64,000 nucleotides of DNA from the NCBI GenBank assembly GCA_046329575.1, contig JAXLUJ010000005.1, forward strand, positions 124,001-188,000, in the 5' to 3' direction. Made by a program: the position numbers and the translations under genes. This DNA comes from UBA1941 sp046329575. GTDB taxonomy: Bacteria; Bacteroidota; Bacteroidia; Chitinophagales; LD1. The notes beneath the pieces were generated by a model. The model searched no databases. It was given only the letters and a program-made list of their open reading frames with translations, and had not been told where the DNA came from. Numbering within the stretch: position 1 is the stretch's first letter; each line of letters opens with the position of its first letter. Shown here piece after piece: positions 54,601 through 62,940 of this stretch.

Positions 54601-54808
54601 CAAGAATCGGTACTTTTTGCCAGGTGAGCGCATTATTGGTAGAGCTGTAAATTCCACTGGTTGTGCCCAGCCAAACTTTCCCTGAACCGAGCAGTGCGAA
54701 TTTTACACCGTCAGGAACGAATGGTCCCGGACATTTCGTCCATTGTGCCTTAATGGTGAATGAAACAAGGATGAAGGCTGTTATTATAGTAAGATAGCGT
54801 GTTTTCAT
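51605..54808 (-). CDS. T9SS-secreted beta-propeller protein with DUF7619-like and type A sorting domains
   Basis: A 1067-residue cell-surface or secreted protein. A signal peptide ends near FTIKAQ. Residues ~20-640 form a sialidase/VPS10-like propeller with repeated SxDxGxTW motifs (STDGGASWSQ, SADGGQTWTN, STDFGNTWQN, SSLDSGRTWQR). An SdrD-B-like module (~645-720; GTVFQDDNHNGIRDVGE) and a DUF11/DUF7619-type module (~840-985; DPNFKQCENGDFITP) follow. The last ~75 residues are the T9SS type A tail (LKVFPVPANEVLNVDV). Substrate or partner unknown. Confidence 0.88.
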   Translation of the reverse strand: MKTRYLTIITAFILVSFTIKAQWTKCPGPFVPDGVKFALLGSGKVWLGTTSGIYSSTNNALTWQKVPILDNLDCMSGYIRNDSIYFVAISSVKGDLADPDTLFFAQSTDGGASWSQQRLSFTTYNPLSLTKVQNTLILYGSPQCFYSFNDGASWGTLDSVSDNFVFNDRDILWTKNEGYPFTGVYSYWVSSDGLHTFHYLDSARYDQVLLSGTAMLAVKSFNDSVPYFEIYHSLNSGVSWDTSFRGSQGILLQTIADFQGVLWFDSFSTGGSYYVSTDHGSTWQLRAYDTTAMEMELQLNYPRTLLPNGTYLNVQSGRVLIEDKFAHVWQTATTGLNNAYFHSIFAHRFILYAGYYDDVMRSADGGQTWTNVLHNFGHLSDLIYQGDTVFVASDLFVAWSYDNGLHWQSRSGETGQDIGTLTRINNRIFFSGAFQFTDNFGVTWDSLPKLPLLDMMFNTYGSLKAISNNLFCVEETGIVFKYNTISQQWDSIFSFWSTGAHVNNLFYTLGDVIVLAGRDVVLRSTDFGNTWQNIRPATTQASVRLRSLVAFNDKWIGILDTIDQSSISNHSLYSSLDSGRTWQRFESNDVPFYIANQEKCLALINNILYSTSRYTGLWRRSGSFSTINGTVFQDDNHNGIRDVGERPLKGFVVATATGQMAASTNSSGDYHLSTDEQGATFQVSLPAYAQSTPTSRVTTGAAMNAQDFGLYVNPAIHDLSIDIASLNPFRWLDDSNQLFLTVRNKAGFRQPSHLTLVFDSNIVFRNASPSPLTRHGDTLFWNTDTLDFLDQFQVQLEIGFTGSIGQHVICHAWADPVAGDSIPADNRVELHQPITGPFDPNFKQCENGDFITPQQVAANTEMVYTIHFQNEGNAPAVNIHVSDTLSSLYEPTTLRVINSSHPVDFILRNHLVDFYFTNINLPPAMQSEPLSNGFVQYGIQCKNTLQLGDVLSNTGHIYFDHNPVVNTNEALTVVGTHGLVMNVLTSADVTVLKVFPVPANEVLNVDVRDFKDPQVQIEIFDASGCSVSTIETGDIAVINTESFAEGVYAGRALHAGQMVNFRFVVRH

Positions 54809-54890
54809 AAGGTTGGTTTACTTGAAGATAGAAAAATTCTAAACCTTCAGTCTTATCGTGATATCCTAACCCCACCTCTTGACTCTTACT

Positions 54891-57113
54891 TTATTCTTCC
54901 TCTTCTTTCTTCGAGCAATCGAAATTGATGGTTACCGTGCTATCGCTCAACATCGGGAAACCCGCTTTGCGGTTCAGTTTCAATTTGTAATCGCCATAAG
55001 AACGATTCAGGAATTTTCCTACAATGGGCAATGCTGCTGTGGCGCCCTGCCCCGCCGATGTGAAATGCACCGAAGGTTGCTCAAAGCCCACCCAGCAACC
55101 GGTAACCAGATCGGGAGTAATGCACATGAACCAAGCATCAGCATTGCTTTGAGTAGTTCCTGTTTTCCCTGCCATCTGTAAATCCTTCAATCCGTAATTA
55201 TTGCGCAGCCTTGTACCGGTGCCGTGATTGATCACCCCTTTCATCATTTCAGTGGTTGTATAAGCCACCTGCTCGGTAAGCGCCTCGCGCTGACTATCGC
55301 CATAAACCGCCAGGGTGTTACCATTCTTATCGGTAATCTTTTTGATGAAATACGGTTTGCTCCAAATGCCCAGATTCGCAAATGCGGAATACGCGCCCAC
55401 CATTTCCATCAAAGAGATGTCGCTAACGCCTAAACAAAGGGATGGTACCGCGTCTAACGGACTTTCAATCCCCAGTTTCCGGGCCATATCTACCAATGCC
55501 TGCGGACCAAAATCGCACATCAGGTTAGCCGTTACTTTATTGTCGGAATACCAAAGTCCTTCCTGCATCGGCACTTCATCGCCTTCTTTCCAATGCTTAC
55601 TGCCATCAGGGTTCCAGCCGTTATCTCCGCAGCCCGGCGCCTGATACAAAATAGTGTGGCATGGTTCGTATTGATGTTCAATAGCCACCGCATATTGCAA
55701 CGGTTTCATTGTACTGCCTACCTGACGCTTGGTTGTTTTCTTGGCGTGGTCTAACTGAAAATAACTGATGTTGGGTCCGCCTATCCACGCTTTGATTTCG
55801 CCGGTGTGCACGTCAGCGGCAAGAAATCCGGTTTGTATAATTTGTAAATAATAACGCAACGAATCCATCGGACTTAGCGTAGTGTCCTTATCATACGAAC
55901 CATTATCGCCATCATAACTGAAAATGGTCATCTCGATTTTGGTATTGAAAATCTTTTGAATTTCAGCGTCAGATTTTCCCTGCGCTTTTAAGTCGGCATA
56001 ACGCGCAGTTTCCTTCATCATTTTGTTCAGCAATTCCGGCTTGGCCCGCGATCCGAACTTCCACGGCTCTTTACCTTTCCAGTCGCGGAAATAAGTCGCC
56101 TGCAATTCTTTCAAATGTTCCCGCATGCCTTCTTCGGCATAACGCTGCATCCGCGAATCAATGGTGGTATACACTTTCAATCCATCTCTTGATATATCAT
56201 ATTTCGAACCGTCGCCTTTGCGGTTCTTCTCGCACCAGTTCTTGAGTTCCTGACGTAAATATTCTCTGAAATAAGTAGCCAACCCTTCGCGGTAATCGGG
56301 ATTGTGAAAGTTCAGTTTGATAGGCTTCAACTTTACTGAATCATATTGCTGCTGGGTAATAAAATTTTGTTCAACCATTCGCGCCAGCACCAGATTCCGC
56401 CGTTCGCGCGTTCGCTCCTCATGCTTGCGCGGATTGAAATAAGTGGGACCGTTCAGCATCGCCACCAGCATGGCGGCCTCTTCTACTTTTAATTCTTTGG
56501 GTTGTTTGTAGAAGTACGTAAAACTGGCCGTTTTAATTCCGTAGGAATTATAGCCGAAGCCAATAGTGTTGAAGTAAAGATTAACGATTTCATCCTTTGT
56601 GAATGTTCGCTCAATTTTTGCAGCCAGCACCCACTCTTTCAGTTTTTGAGCTACGCGCTTCAGTTTGCCTGCTCTCTGAAAATCCTGATGGAAGAGGTTT
56701 TTGGCCAGCTGCTGCGAAATGGTACTGCCGCCGCCTGCATCCTGATGCATAATTCCGGTTCTGACAAAAACACGAAACAATCCTTTCAGATCAACACCGG
56801 CATGATCGTAAAAACGTTTGTCTTCAGTAGCTACAAGGGCCTTCACCAGATATGGCGAAAGTTCATCGTAACTCACTTCGATCCGGTTTTCTTTAAAGTA
56901 GCTGCCCAACACTTCCCCATCCGAAGAATAAACCGTTGTGCTGATATCGTTTTTGGGATCCTGAATATCGCGCAGGTCGGGCATTTCGCCCAGAAGGCCA
57001 AGGTCGATTCCTACAAAGAATAAAACTATGAAAAGCACCAGCGTCCAGAACGTGAGCTGCACGATGCGGAACACCTGCCAGAAGTTGTTGAAGTTGAGCT
57101 TCGTTTTGGCCAT
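54891..57113 (-). CDS. Penicillin-binding protein 1A (bifunctional glycosyltransferase/transpeptidase)
   Basis: A 740-residue inner-membrane enzyme that polymerises and crosslinks peptidoglycan. One N-terminal membrane helix (~16-38) is followed by the GT51 domain (~60-240) with TEDKRFYDHAGVD and GGSTISQQLAKNLF, and the transpeptidase domain (~400-690) with GSTMKPLQY (catalytic Ser), YSDN and GKTGTTQSNADAW. The ATG at 57113 is preferred over the GTG at 57119. It is transcribed alone. Confidence 0.95.
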   Translation of the reverse strand: MAKTKLNFNNFWQVFRIVQLTFWTLVLFIVLFFVGIDLGLLGEMPDLRDIQDPKNDISTTVYSSDGEVLGSYFKENRIEVSYDELSPYLVKALVATEDKRFYDHAGVDLKGLFRVFVRTGIMHQDAGGGSTISQQLAKNLFHQDFQRAGKLKRVAQKLKEWVLAAKIERTFTKDEIVNLYFNTIGFGYNSYGIKTASFTYFYKQPKELKVEEAAMLVAMLNGPTYFNPRKHEERTRERRNLVLARMVEQNFITQQQYDSVKLKPIKLNFHNPDYREGLATYFREYLRQELKNWCEKNRKGDGSKYDISRDGLKVYTTIDSRMQRYAEEGMREHLKELQATYFRDWKGKEPWKFGSRAKPELLNKMMKETARYADLKAQGKSDAEIQKIFNTKIEMTIFSYDGDNGSYDKDTTLSPMDSLRYYLQIIQTGFLAADVHTGEIKAWIGGPNISYFQLDHAKKTTKRQVGSTMKPLQYAVAIEHQYEPCHTILYQAPGCGDNGWNPDGSKHWKEGDEVPMQEGLWYSDNKVTANLMCDFGPQALVDMARKLGIESPLDAVPSLCLGVSDISLMEMVGAYSAFANLGIWSKPYFIKKITDKNGNTLAVYGDSQREALTEQVAYTTTEMMKGVINHGTGTRLRNNYGLKDLQMAGKTGTTQSNADAWFMCITPDLVTGCWVGFEQPSVHFTSAGQGATAALPIVGKFLNRSYGDYKLKLNRKAGFPMLSDSTVTINFDCSKKEEEE

Positions 57114-57118
57114 TAGCA

Positions 57119-57126
57119 CAAATGTA
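57119..57126 (-). promoter_or_regulatory. Candidate -7 element just upstream of PBP1A
   Basis: On the minus strand TACATTTG matches TAnnTTTG exactly but lies only 5 bases before the ATG, so the message would be leaderless or nearly so. May be coincidental. Confidence 0.25.
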
Positions 57127-57211
57127 GCAAGTTCATGCCATGCAAGAATTCAAGTTGCGCCAATGTGAACCGTTATTGTTTGCTAATTTGAACATGGCGT
57201 AATCTTTCCGA

Positions 57212-57493
57212 TTACTTACCCAGCTTCACATTCAGGTGTTTCGACTGAATATTCAGTCCTTTTTTCTGCACTGTCATTCCGCCTTTCGAGCCTTTAACCT
57301 CAAGTCCTTTTTTGTTGGCTTCTACCCCGTGGCCGTTGCTGCTTTTGGCGGAAACCTGTTTGTTGTGAACTTCAACACCGCCGCCGCTTTTGCCTTTCAC
57401 TGAAGCGCCTTTGTTATTCACATTAACGCCCTGCTGGGCCGAAGCGGAAAACAGTAGTCCGCTAAACAAAATGGCTGAAACTATTTTTTTCAT
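57212..57493 (-). CDS. Small repetitive secreted protein
   Basis: A 93-residue protein with signal peptide MKKIVSAILFSGLLFSASAQQ. The mature part consists of short repeats built around a pattern of hydrophobic-x-x-Lys-Gly: VNVNNKGASVKGKSGGGVEV, HNKQVSAKSS, GVEANKKGLEV, KGLNIQSKHLNVKLGK. It is strongly basic and Gly/Lys/Asn-rich. No family recognised; the repeats suggest a short beta-solenoid or fibre. It is divergent from hpt. Confidence 0.7.
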   Translation of the reverse strand: MKKIVSAILFSGLLFSASAQQGVNVNNKGASVKGKSGGGVEVHNKQVSAKSSNGHGVEANKKGLEVKGSKGGMTVQKKGLNIQSKHLNVKLGK

Positions 57494-57584
57494 GATTCCA
57501 ATTTAAAAAAATAAAACGGTGTTTTTCTGTGGGTTTTGATGCCCGGCGAGGATTTCTTTCCGCAGTTTTAATACCTTAGCGCGC

Positions 57585-58124
57585 ATGCAAAAAGTGACTC
57601 TGGACGATCGCACGTTCCGGCTTTACCTCAAGGAATCACAAATTCAGCAAGCCATCAAGCAAATTGCTGAGAAAATCAACAACGACTATATTGGAAAATG
57701 CCCTTTGCTGGTGCCTATCCTAAACGGCTCGTTCATGTTTGCCGCCGATTTGATGAAACAATTGCTATGCGATTGCCACCTTTCCTTTATTAAAGTGGCT
57801 TCGTATCAGGGCGTTTCAACCGACGGGAAAGTGGCGTCGCTAATAGGTTTGAACGAATCAATCGAAGGGCGGCATGTGATCATTCTGGAAGATATTGTAG
57901 ATAGCGGCCACACCCTTGCCAAGGTGCTGCCATCATTTCGTGAACAACGTCCGGCATCACTAAAAGTAGCCACGCTGCTTCATAAACCGAATGCGCTAAA
58001 AGTACCGGTGCAGGTAGATTATTCCGGCATTGAAATTCCAAACGATTTCATTGTAGGCTTTGGCCTCGATTATAATGGCTTCGGAAGAAATCTGCGCGAT
58101 ATTTATGTGGTAGATGAGGGTTGA
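57585..58124 (+). CDS. hpt: Hypoxanthine(-guanine) phosphoribosyltransferase
   Basis: Salvages hypoxanthine and guanine with PRPP. The 179 residues match the family. The PRPP-binding loop is ILEDIVDSGHTL, and VPILNGSFMFAADLMKQL and DFIVGFGLDYNGFGRNL are typical of the type I family. Transcribed alone; the convergent AT-rich unit begins 5 bases downstream. Confidence 0.95.
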   Translation: MQKVTLDDRTFRLYLKESQIQQAIKQIAEKINNDYIGKCPLLVPILNGSFMFAADLMKQLLCDCHLSFIKVASYQGVSTDGKVASLIGLNESIEGRHVIILEDIVDSGHTLAKVLPSFREQRPASLKVATLLHKPNALKVPVQVDYSGIEIPNDFIVGFGLDYNGFGRNLRDIYVVDEG

Positions 58125-58129
58125 GTCGG

Positions 58130-59857
58130 TCATTTTGCTGAATGAATGTGATAGTTATCGAAACAAGCCTTGGCGTCATTCCGATGTAGTTCTTCTTTAA
58201 TAAGTCTAAATAGGCGATATGGCATTGTGTTATCCTGTGGAAGTGAGGCAAGCAATGTTGGTATTATTGTTTCCAGAGTCAAATGAAATGAAAACGAAAA
58301 ATTCATTTGATAAATACAATCCCCGTCAGGCGAGCCTGTCGGGTCTATGATAATATCCATAAGGTGATTTCCAGCGCTTTCACCTCCGGCTTTTAGTCTG
58401 GCAACCCAGAGAAATCTCGGATAGGAGGAAAATGCAATTTTTAAGCCTAATTTTTTAATCCAACGTTCAGACGACTTGTCTAACACCTCTGAATTCTGCT
58501 CACTAAGTTGTTCCCTAATGTATTTTGAATAATAAGCTTTGAGAGCCATTGATTCTGTTAAATGAATATCCCATTCTATATCCGGTAACAACTCTGCTAA
58601 CGTTTTGTCTTTTATCTTAAATGGAAAAAGCACACTGCTGAATTTCTCTACAATTGCCTCCACAGCTTCATAACGAATTCGAATAACTTCTGGCAAAGCT
58701 ACTACCAGTACGGATGGCCTTGCTTTTTGTGCAGCAAAATTTCGATTACCGTAGAGTTCATGTGCTGATAAGAATGATGCTCCTAAAGTACTGTCAATGT
58801 CAATTGCTGCATACGGCCCAAACTGATCATCATGAACTACCAGTTTAGAGATCTGAGCACTTCTAAGATTGTAGGAGCGACCAGAAAGCGTTTTGGTTTG
58901 CGAAAATTCGTAACCTGTAACAGCCACTAAATGATCGTTTGTTCCATGTTCGCCCTCGTAATGATATCCCAACATTAATGGAATACCAACTACGCTGTTA
59001 TAGGAATAAACGATTTTTTTAAGTTGTGAAACACAATCGAAGGTTGAAAGATTATTGTCCTTTAAACTGTAAATTTCAGGCTGAAGATCAAAAGCTTTTA
59101 ATGTTTCGCATACTTGTTTAAGTGTAAATCCGCTTCTGTCGCCAATCGGATACATTCTCCCGTCCTCGATTGAAATACCTGATTTTTGAGAAATTTTTGC
59201 AGGAGAAACCATTGACTTCCTAAACTTTTTCCAGGAAAAGTGTAGGACACACCAAATGGCATTAACAGTACAAAGACTTACACTTGCATCTTGTGGCTGC
59301 ATAACAAGCGCATCAAAATCAATTGGAATTCCAAAAAAGCTAATTTGCTCAGGCAATATACTGTTGATATTCAGGACATTGTGATCGTCCTTGCCTGACC
59401 ACGGCTTTGCTAAAATTGCACCAATTGGAAATTTTTCAATTGGCTTGATAACTATGTAACCAAGATAGTGATCAGAAAGTTGAGAAAGAATACCTGAGGT
59501 AGAAAGCAAAAAAGATTCTAAGGATGAATTGTCATGAAACCCCAAGGTCCCCGCAGAACAAGTCCTTTTGAAAAAGTGAACTCGCTTACAGAACTTATCG
59601 CGCTGTTTAAATGACAGTGTATGATAAGCAACTAAGTCGTCAACGTAAGACTCGCTATAGTATTTTGTTTCTTCTACACAAACTATATCATGGCCAACTT
59701 CTGACTCGTTGAATACGCTGTGCCGTTGAAAGAAACGAAACAGAAAGTGTATAAGCCTGCGCCTAAGAAGATAGTTTTCATCAGTATAAGTAGCAAAGAG
59801 ATCCAAAAAAGCATCCTCAATTTTGGAGCCTTTAGGGATAAGGTGAATTTTAAACAT
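58130..59857 (-). CDS. Papain/C39-like protein of unknown function, candidate defence-island gene
   Basis: A 575-residue soluble protein of unknown family. The middle region looks like a papain-fold (C39-like) peptidase: Gln189 region MQPQDASVSLCTVNAIW with Cys196, then TNDHLVAVTGYE with His309 and VVHDDQFGPYA with Asp343/344 in the usual order Cys-His-Asp. This is pattern recognition, not a family match. The N-terminal 180 residues and C-terminal ~200 residues show no known domain. The ATG at 59857 overlaps the stop of the 72-residue gene by one base (TAATG). The DNA is far more AT-rich than the flanks. Confidence 0.7.
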   Translation of the reverse strand: MFKIHLIPKGSKIEDAFLDLFATYTDENYLLRRRLIHFLFRFFQRHSVFNESEVGHDIVCVEETKYYSESYVDDLVAYHTLSFKQRDKFCKRVHFFKRTCSAGTLGFHDNSSLESFLLSTSGILSQLSDHYLGYIVIKPIEKFPIGAILAKPWSGKDDHNVLNINSILPEQISFFGIPIDFDALVMQPQDASVSLCTVNAIWCVLHFSWKKFRKSMVSPAKISQKSGISIEDGRMYPIGDRSGFTLKQVCETLKAFDLQPEIYSLKDNNLSTFDCVSQLKKIVYSYNSVVGIPLMLGYHYEGEHGTNDHLVAVTGYEFSQTKTLSGRSYNLRSAQISKLVVHDDQFGPYAAIDIDSTLGASFLSAHELYGNRNFAAQKARPSVLVVALPEVIRIRYEAVEAIVEKFSSVLFPFKIKDKTLAELLPDIEWDIHLTESMALKAYYSKYIREQLSEQNSEVLDKSSERWIKKLGLKIAFSSYPRFLWVARLKAGGESAGNHLMDIIIDPTGSPDGDCIYQMNFSFSFHLTLETIIPTLLASLPQDNTMPYRLFRLIKEELHRNDAKACFDNYHIHSAK

Positions 59858-60075
59858 TAAGACTTTTCTCTATACCCGAAGGTTAACTCTAGAATGTCTG
59901 CTGACATTCTAGTTATCCTTCTTTTGTGTTCAATTTTCTGTAAGGCGTCTCTTATCTCATCGGTGTATTCCCACTTCAGCGATTGTTCATTTTCAGCCGC
60001 CTTGACAGCTTCAAGCAATCTTACAGAAGGAGATTTCGGCGTTTTACGAATATCCATATTGAGATTTGTACTCAT
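59857..60075 (-). CDS. Small protein coupled to the C39-like gene
   Basis: A 72-residue, charged, helical protein: MSTNLNMDIRKTPKSPSV, then a predicted helix RLLEAVKAAENEQSLKWEYTD and a second helix IRDALQKIEHKRRITRMSAD. Its stop shares one base with the next start, so it is translated with it; it may be a regulator or partner. No family recognised. Confidence 0.6.
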   Translation of the reverse strand: MSTNLNMDIRKTPKSPSVRLLEAVKAAENEQSLKWEYTDEIRDALQKIEHKRRITRMSADILELTFGYREKS

Positions 60076-60159
60076 AATTACAAAGCTTTATTTGATTTAA
60101 GGAGTTGGCGAAGATACAAGTTTTCCACAAATGAAATGAGGAAAACTTCGTGCCAGCCT

Positions 60160-61185
60160 TTATATCCTAAAGTGATCTAGCAGTTTTGATGGTACTACGT
60201 TTGTTTTAATTAGAAAGTTTCGCTCCGCCGGAGTGATTTTTGCAGCAACTAAAGCAATATAGTGTTCGATGCCTGAATAGTTACCTGCCCCCTGTTGTGC
60301 ATTTGTTAGATGCGAAAACAAAAGATTTGTAGCGGCAAAATACAGATCCGTTAATTCCTTATAAGTTTCTTGATTTTGTTTTAAAGTATGTACCGAGACA
60401 TCTTTGGCCTCAACAAATTCTTTGATCGCCTTCTCCAACTTTTCATTCTCCCCGCGCCCCTTTATCTGAGGAAAGAATTCCATAAATATAAATAGCTTAT
60501 CTGCCTGATAATAATTAGTTTGTTGTAATAACGTGCTTATACGGTCTTCTAATAACACATAATAATTGAAAAAGTTTTTAGAAACAGCAGTCTTGTTATC
60601 GTCTAAGCTCGTAATCAAAATGTTTAAATCAATTTTCGCTTTTTCATATTCCTGAATAAAAAAGGGAATTGGCTCTTTATATTTCGACTGAATTAGAGAC
60701 TCCCTTGTTTCTTTAAGTTGTTGATTTTGTAGCTTGAGTGTTGTGAAAATTAATAGCGTAGAAATCAAAGAGATTAATGGCCCTAAACAACCTCCAAGGA
60801 ATCCCCCTAAGTTACTTAAAGTTTGGGCAGTTTCAGCATCAATTCTGTCAGCAAAGAAGTAGCTATTGTTCAGATAATATATAAATGCAGAGAAAAGAAA
60901 CAAAAGGTTTATCAAGAAAATAAAAACCAAATGAAATAAGACAAAGGAAAAGGTCCCGTATTCATCGTTTTTACTATTTAAATAAGTTAACCAAAATACA
61001 TTTTTAATTTGTTTAATCCGACCATACAATAAGGCCAATGAGGTTAAGATCAACCATGTAAGAAGAACAGCTTCGGTTACAACGATAAGATTTAATTTTA
61101 CACCGAATAACAATGGTGAGATCCCGGATATTAAAGTGATAAATATCCCGCTTAGATGTAAAAGGTTAAAGAGATGACGCTTCAT
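60160..61185 (-). CDS. AbiC-like membrane protein (putative phage abortive infection)
   Basis: A 341-residue protein with four membrane segments in the N-terminal 150 residues (about 8-28, 35-55, 82-107, 127-150) and a helical cytoplasmic C terminus. GGFLGGCLGPLISLISTLLIFTTLKLQNQQLKETRESL, a membrane helix followed by a charged helix, resembles the putative abortive-infection AbiC family. Then PFFIQEYEKAKIDLN and a long helical C terminus. It is 84 bases upstream of the 72-residue gene, same strand, same AT-rich block. Confidence 0.6.
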   Translation of the reverse strand: MKRHLFNLLHLSGIFITLISGISPLLFGVKLNLIVVTEAVLLTWLILTSLALLYGRIKQIKNVFWLTYLNSKNDEYGTFSFVLFHLVFIFLINLLFLFSAFIYYLNNSYFFADRIDAETAQTLSNLGGFLGGCLGPLISLISTLLIFTTLKLQNQQLKETRESLIQSKYKEPIPFFIQEYEKAKIDLNILITSLDDNKTAVSKNFFNYYVLLEDRISTLLQQTNYYQADKLFIFMEFFPQIKGRGENEKLEKAIKEFVEAKDVSVHTLKQNQETYKELTDLYFAATNLLFSHLTNAQQGAGNYSGIEHYIALVAAKITPAERNFLIKTNVVPSKLLDHFRI

Positions 61186-61287
61186 TGCAAAAGTGAAAGA
61201 GTTATTTGTAAAGATAAAGGTATCTGGGATTTCAGGAAATTTCCTTTTTATGGAAATTCTGCCGTATCTTCATCTCAACACTAAAAT

Positions 61288-62100
61288 ATGGTTATGAAAT
61301 TACGCTTACTTCTTCTCACGTTGGCTCCGGCTTTAGCTTTTGCCGTTTCGCCGGTTACGTTTCCCACCACTTCTAAACTCACCGCCAAAGAATTAAACGA
61401 TGTGGACCTTTCCGGAAAGTATGTAGGCAAGCGCCACCAATACGCCTACGACCACCGCTCTGTCATGCAATCCTTCGACTACGAATTTGAGCTTAAACAG
61501 GAAGGAAAAAACATAACGGGTTATTCTACGATCTTACGTTCGAATGGCGAGTATGCTGACATTCTGCTTCGCGGCACTATTGTGGGTGATGTACTTTATT
61601 TTGAAGAATATCAGGTGAAATCGAAAGCCGTTGGCGAAAATTTTGTGTGGTGTATGAAATCGGGTGGTTTGCAAATCAGAAAATCGGATGGACAGTTGAA
61701 ACTGATTGGTTCTACAGAAAGTTTTCAGGAAGGCACCTACTATCCCTGCACCGGTGGTTATACCGATCTTACCAAAACCGATAACAGCGAATTGCATCTT
61801 AGCAAAACAGAAGTGAAAGAAGAGCTTCCGCAGAGCGGCTTTATGATGAGCGCTACCCCCAATCCTTTTGAAACCCGCACGGCAATTACATATGAGTTAA
61901 AAAATGATGCGGTGGTTTCGCTTGAAATTTTCGATATCCATGGGCGCATTGTTACAGTTGCCGAAAACAAGATTCAAAAACCAGCCGGCACTTATCACAT
62001 TGATTTTTCGGGCGAGGAGAACCATCTGGCCGCCGGTGTTTTTATTGTGAAACTGACTGTGGGAAGTGAAATTCATTCCATGGAAATTGTGAAGCAGTAA
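61288..62100 (+). CDS. Small T9SS-secreted protein
   Basis: A 270-residue protein; the signal peptide is MVMKLRLLLLTLAPALAFA (the ATG at 61294 is an alternative). The middle domain (~35-155) is beta-rich: GKYVGKRHQYAYDHRSVMQSF, EFELKQEGKNITGYS and GDVLYFEEYQVKSK, a lipocalin-like pattern seen in several Bacteroidota proteins. The last ~80 residues form a T9SS type A sorting domain (SATPNPFETRTAITYEL .. GVFIVKLTVGSE). Function unknown. Confidence 0.85.
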   Translation: MVMKLRLLLLTLAPALAFAVSPVTFPTTSKLTAKELNDVDLSGKYVGKRHQYAYDHRSVMQSFDYEFELKQEGKNITGYSTILRSNGEYADILLRGTIVGDVLYFEEYQVKSKAVGENFVWCMKSGGLQIRKSDGQLKLIGSTESFQEGTYYPCTGGYTDLTKTDNSELHLSKTEVKEELPQSGFMMSATPNPFETRTAITYELKNDAVVSLEIFDIHGRIVTVAENKIQKPAGTYHIDFSGEENHLAAGVFIVKLTVGSEIHSMEIVKQ

Positions 62101-62193
62101 GAGTTTAGAACATCCGGAAGTTTTTAAAATCAAAACTTCCTTTATCTTGGCATTCCGCGAGTTGTTTCGCGAAATCTAAAAACCACATACCAC

Positions 62194-62532
62194 ATGGATG
62201 CACAGAAAGTTGACATGTTCCTAATGTCTAACGCCAAGTTTTTCGAAAGTCATCACCTCAATGCCATTCGCGAACGCCTTTTGGCGATTGATGATGCCAA
62301 ATGGCCGATGATCTCTACATTGCAGCTTAAAGACCCCACCACCAGCCTCATCGTTTCTATTCTGGCCGGCTCGTTGGGTATCGACCGTTTTATTATTGGT
62401 GATACCGGTCTTGGTGTAGGCAAATTGCTCACTTGTGGCGGACTGGGAATTTGGTCAATTGTAGATTGGTTCATGATCCAGGCTGCAACGCGCGAGAAGA
62501 ACATGCAGAAAATGCAGCAGTTTCTGTATTAA
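62194..62532 (+). CDS. TM2 domain-containing protein
   Basis: A 112-residue protein. A short N-terminal helical part (~1-45) precedes a TM2 domain with two membrane helices and the intervening DRF-like motif: ILAGSLGIDRFIIGDTGLGVGKLLTCGGLGIWSIVDWFMI. Bacterial TM2 proteins are small membrane proteins of unknown role. First gene of a tight operon; the next starts 3 bases later. Confidence 0.88.
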   Translation: MDAQKVDMFLMSNAKFFESHHLNAIRERLLAIDDAKWPMISTLQLKDPTTSLIVSILAGSLGIDRFIIGDTGLGVGKLLTCGGLGIWSIVDWFMIQAATREKNMQKMQQFLY

Positions 62533-62535
62533 TGC

Positions 62536-62940
62536 ATGACCCGTAAGTTGTACGGATGGTTACTGGCCGCTTGTGTTGCCGGTTACGTTTGGCTGATTTA
62601 CAATTTCTACCAACAACATAACCGCCCGGCAACAGATGTGTGCCTGATCAAGCGCATTACCGGTTATGCCTGTCCGTCATGCGGCACTACGCGATCGGTA
62701 ATGGCCTTGTTCGGCGGTGATTTTTATGCAGCCTTCTTCATTAATCCATTCGGTTTTTTGGTGGCGGGAATTATGCTGATGGCGCCACTCTGGATCGTTT
62801 ATGATCTTGTTTTAAAAAAAGATTCGCTGTTACAAGCCTATCACCGATGCGAAAAATGGATGGTGCGTCCGCTGCCAGCAGTGTTGCTGATTACACTGGT
62901 AGTGGCAAACTGGATCTGGAACATTAAAAAAGGACTATGA
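62536..62940 (+). CDS. DUF2752 membrane protein
   Basis: A 134-residue protein with three membrane segments. TGYACPSCGTTRSVMALFGGDFYAAFFINPFGF carries the family motif C-P-x-C-G-x-T-R followed by N-P. Function unknown; often found next to TM2 genes in Bacteroidota. The stop overlaps the next start by 4 bases (ATGA). Confidence 0.9.
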   Translation: MTRKLYGWLLAACVAGYVWLIYNFYQQHNRPATDVCLIKRITGYACPSCGTTRSVMALFGGDFYAAFFINPFGFLVAGIMLMAPLWIVYDLVLKKDSLLQAYHRCEKWMVRPLPAVLLITLVVANWIWNIKKGL

